5,441 bases of DNA. It comes from an uncultured Jeotgalicoccus sp. Its GTDB lineage: Bacteria > Bacillota > Bacilli > Staphylococcales > Salinicoccaceae. Below the pieces are notes generated by a model. That model had not been told where the DNA came from, ran no database searches, and was given only the letters and a program-made list of their open reading frames with translations. The position numbers and the translations under genes were made by a program. This document shows, piece by piece, positions 3,981 to 5,441 of the stretch. The stretch spans positions 1 to 5,441 of the forward strand of contig CANRKV010000117.1 of the NCBI GenBank assembly GCA_947631305.1, given 5' to 3'. Position 1 is the first letter of the stretch, and the number at the start of each line of letters is the position of its first letter.

Positions 3981-5087
3981 TTACTTTGTTTCCAGCATTT
4001 CGATAATTTCATCTTCGGATAATTGCGCCAGGTTATTTTTATAATTCCCCGCCGCCATCGTCCGGCGTGCGATTTCCGGAATATGTTTACGGTCGATGCC
4101 GAGTTCTTCAAATGTCATGCAGAGACCAAGACGTTTTTTCAAGCCGTTTAACTCCTTCGACAGTTCTTCAGTGTTTTCAAAACCAAGCTCGACACTAACC
4201 TTGTCGAGTCTCGGGTCAATTTTTGCATTGTGCAGAATCCACTGATCCAGACTGAAAGCACATGCCTCAGCGTGAGGAATGTCAAACTCCGAAGTTAAAT
4301 AGTAGCTCATCGCGTGAGAACCGCTCGTTGCAGTCTGGCTGAAACCAATACCTGCAGTCGTACTCGCAAGTGCCATATTAGAACGCGCTTCGGCGTTTGT
4401 CCCCTCATTATAAGCAGTCTCCAGATTATCAAATGCAAGCTTCAGCGCTGTCACTGCCAGCCCGTCAGAAATCGGATTATTATTCACCGAACCGATTGAG
4501 TCGAGTGCATGACAGATTACATCGATACCTGAAATCGCTGTAACAGCCGGCGGGCATGTATATGTAAGCTCGGGATCGACAAGTGCAATTTTAGGATAAA
4601 GAACTTTACTGTTAATCGACGTTTTAATTCCCTGCTCTTTATCGCTTATTACACTGAAAGGTGTCACTTCAGAAGCTGAGCCGCTCGTTGAAGGGAGTGC
4701 GATAATCGGCAGTGCTTCAGTAATGTCTATATCCTGAATAATCGTTCTCGCATCGACGTTTTTAACAACCGCTGCAGCTGCAGCTTTTGCAGCATCCATC
4801 GTTGAGCCGCCCCCGACTGCAATCAGCGCTTCAGCATCATATTCAATTGCAGCATTAATAATATCATCGACGTTGCCGACAGTCGGATTTTCTTCAATAT
4901 TTGATACGACTGCCTTGATTTGACCCGGCAGCAGCGATTCCAGTAATTCAGCAATACCGTTTTTCACCTGTGAGTTTGATGCAATGACAATATATGACTG
5001 ATAGCCATACTCTTCTAAAACTGTATCTATCGTCTGCAGCACCCCCGCACCAAAATGCACTGCTGCAGTATTATTAAAAGTAAACAT
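3981..5087 (-). CDS. Iron-containing (group III) alcohol dehydrogenase family protein
   Basis: This 368-residue protein is probably a cytoplasmic NAD(P)H-dependent oxidoreductase that interconverts an aldehyde and a primary alcohol. The N-terminal nucleotide domain carries GGGSTMDAAK (92-101). The middle has the PSTSGSASEVTPFSV block (132-146) and VDPELT (170-175). The helical metal domain has the four expected ligands Asp189, His193 (GIDVICHALDS), His258 (SHAMSYYLT) and His272 (IPH); the two His spacings match the family. The HAxSYxLTxxFxIPH pattern resembles the branch that includes phosphonoacetaldehyde reductase (hydroxyethylphosphonate dehydrogenase-like). No phosphonate genes are visible, so the substrate is left open. 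The ATG at 5087 is preceded at seven bases by AAGGGGG, which overlaps the end of the upstream gene. The two genes are one base apart and surely co-transcribed. Confidence 0.92.
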   Translation of the reverse strand: MFTFNNTAAVHFGAGVLQTIDTVLEEYGYQSYIVIASNSQVKNGIAELLESLLPGQIKAVVSNIEENPTVGNVDDIINAAIEYDAEALIAVGGGSTMDAAKAAAAAVVKNVDARTIIQDIDITEALPIIALPSTSGSASEVTPFSVISDKEQGIKTSINSKVLYPKIALVDPELTYTCPPAVTAISGIDVICHALDSIGSVNNNPISDGLAVTALKLAFDNLETAYNEGTNAEARSNMALASTTAGIGFSQTATSGSHAMSYYLTSEFDIPHAEACAFSLDQWILHNAKIDPRLDKVSVELGFENTEELSKELNGLKKRLGLCMTFEELGIDRKHIPEIARRTMAAGNYKNNLAQLSEDEIIEMLETK

Positions 5088-5088
5088 A

Positions 5089-5415
5089 TTATTTCCCCCT
5101 TGGTTTATCTTTTATATTGTAGTCATATCGTTTAAAACGCACCGTCAGCGGCTGGAATAAAAGTAAATACAGCATAAACATAATAAAACTGATTAAAAGT
5201 GACGGTACTACCGGCCAGCTCATAATCGGAATTAATATAAAAATAAACAGTGCCACACTGAGTATTGCAATGTAATCATATATTACCGATAATGTGGACG
5301 GTTCAAGATATTCTTTGCAGCTCGGACATTTAATGCGCGTCCGCGGTTTAAGTGCATAGCCGAACACTTTTTCCTTGTATGTCCATTTATGTTTGCAGAA
5401 CGGACACTCTCCCAT
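5089..5415 (-). CDS. Zinc-ribbon membrane protein (cxxc_20_cxxc-like), unknown function
   Basis: In this 108-residue protein two CxxC pairs, Cys4/Cys7 and Cys30/Cys33, form an N-terminal zinc ribbon, with WTYKEK after the first pair and KCPSCK around the second. The layout fits the small Firmicute cxxc_20_cxxc family (TIGR04104), which has no known function; the spacing here is 22 residues. Two hydrophobic segments at about 44-64 and 69-90 predict two membrane helices in a short hairpin, followed by a basic tail (RFKRYDYNIKDKPRGK). The ribbon and tail are probably cytoplasmic. The ATG at 5415 has AAGGTG (5421-5426) five bases upstream. It is the first visible gene of the minus-strand operon, one base from the dehydrogenase. 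The promoter must lie beyond 5441, and a further upstream gene cannot be excluded. Confidence 0.85.
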   Translation of the reverse strand: MGECPFCKHKWTYKEKVFGYALKPRTRIKCPSCKEYLEPSTLSVIYDYIAILSVALFIFILIPIMSWPVVPSLLISFIMFMLYLLLFQPLTVRFKRYDYNIKDKPRGK

Positions 5416-5441
5416 GACATCACCTTGCTTTTCATTTTTTC

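Noticed and set aside
3962..4111. 50-residue N-terminal extension of the Nudix protein
   Set aside because: It is an open frame running over the end of the dehydrogenase gene, with unstructured, family-foreign composition. GGAGG at 3970-3974 points to the ATG at 3961, giving normal MutT length.
4770..4800. GCTGCAGCTGCAGC repeats in the dehydrogenase gene
   Set aside because: They encode the alanine run after GGGSTMDAAK and are codon repetition, not a DNA element.

Overview
The window reads as chromosome of a low-GC Firmicute, most likely of the Staphylococcaceae (a Jeotgalicoccus/Salinicoccus/Staphylococcus-type organism). The support is a 49-residue L33 protein very close to what I recall of the S. 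aureus RpmG2 type, strong AGGAGG-like ribosome sites, a Firmicute-type LexA box and a Firmicute-type Zur box. The genus is inference. No tRNA, rRNA, CRISPR, insertion sequence or phage gene is visible.

Layout, left to right. Bases 1-198 hold no gene. They contain the ribosome site of a minus-strand gene that starts just off the left edge, a short direct repeat, and the terminator of the next gene. At 199-483 (-) is a small secreted or membrane-anchored protein of unknown function. It is divergent from 600-986 (+), a YolD-like protein whose sigma-A promoter has a perfect LexA (SOS) box inside the -35/-10 spacer. This gene converges on folD (996-1868, -), a divergent methylene-THF dehydrogenase/cyclohydrolase homologue. 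The best folD terminator is a hairpin embedded, antisense, in the yolD-like coding sequence. Next is rpmG (1977-2126, -), with its own promoter, a structured leader of about 110 nt and a strong terminator. Divergent from rpmG is a zinc-binding lipoprotein of an ABC importer (2369-3310, +), controlled by a textbook Zur box. A perfect 38-bp palindrome ends this gene from the left and a minus-strand operon from the right.

The minus-strand operon (5415 down to 3352) has four tightly spaced genes: a zinc-ribbon protein with two membrane segments, a group III (iron-type) alcohol dehydrogenase, a MutT-type Nudix hydrolase, and a 56-residue GTG-started membrane protein. Its promoter lies beyond the right edge.

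No single new multi-gene defence or biosynthetic system is apparent. The notable points are regulatory or biochemical: SOS control of an orphan YolD-like gene, the interlocked 3' ends of yolD and folD, loss of the usual FolD catalytic Lys and Gln positions, and the rpmG leader whose hairpin arms match those of its own terminator.
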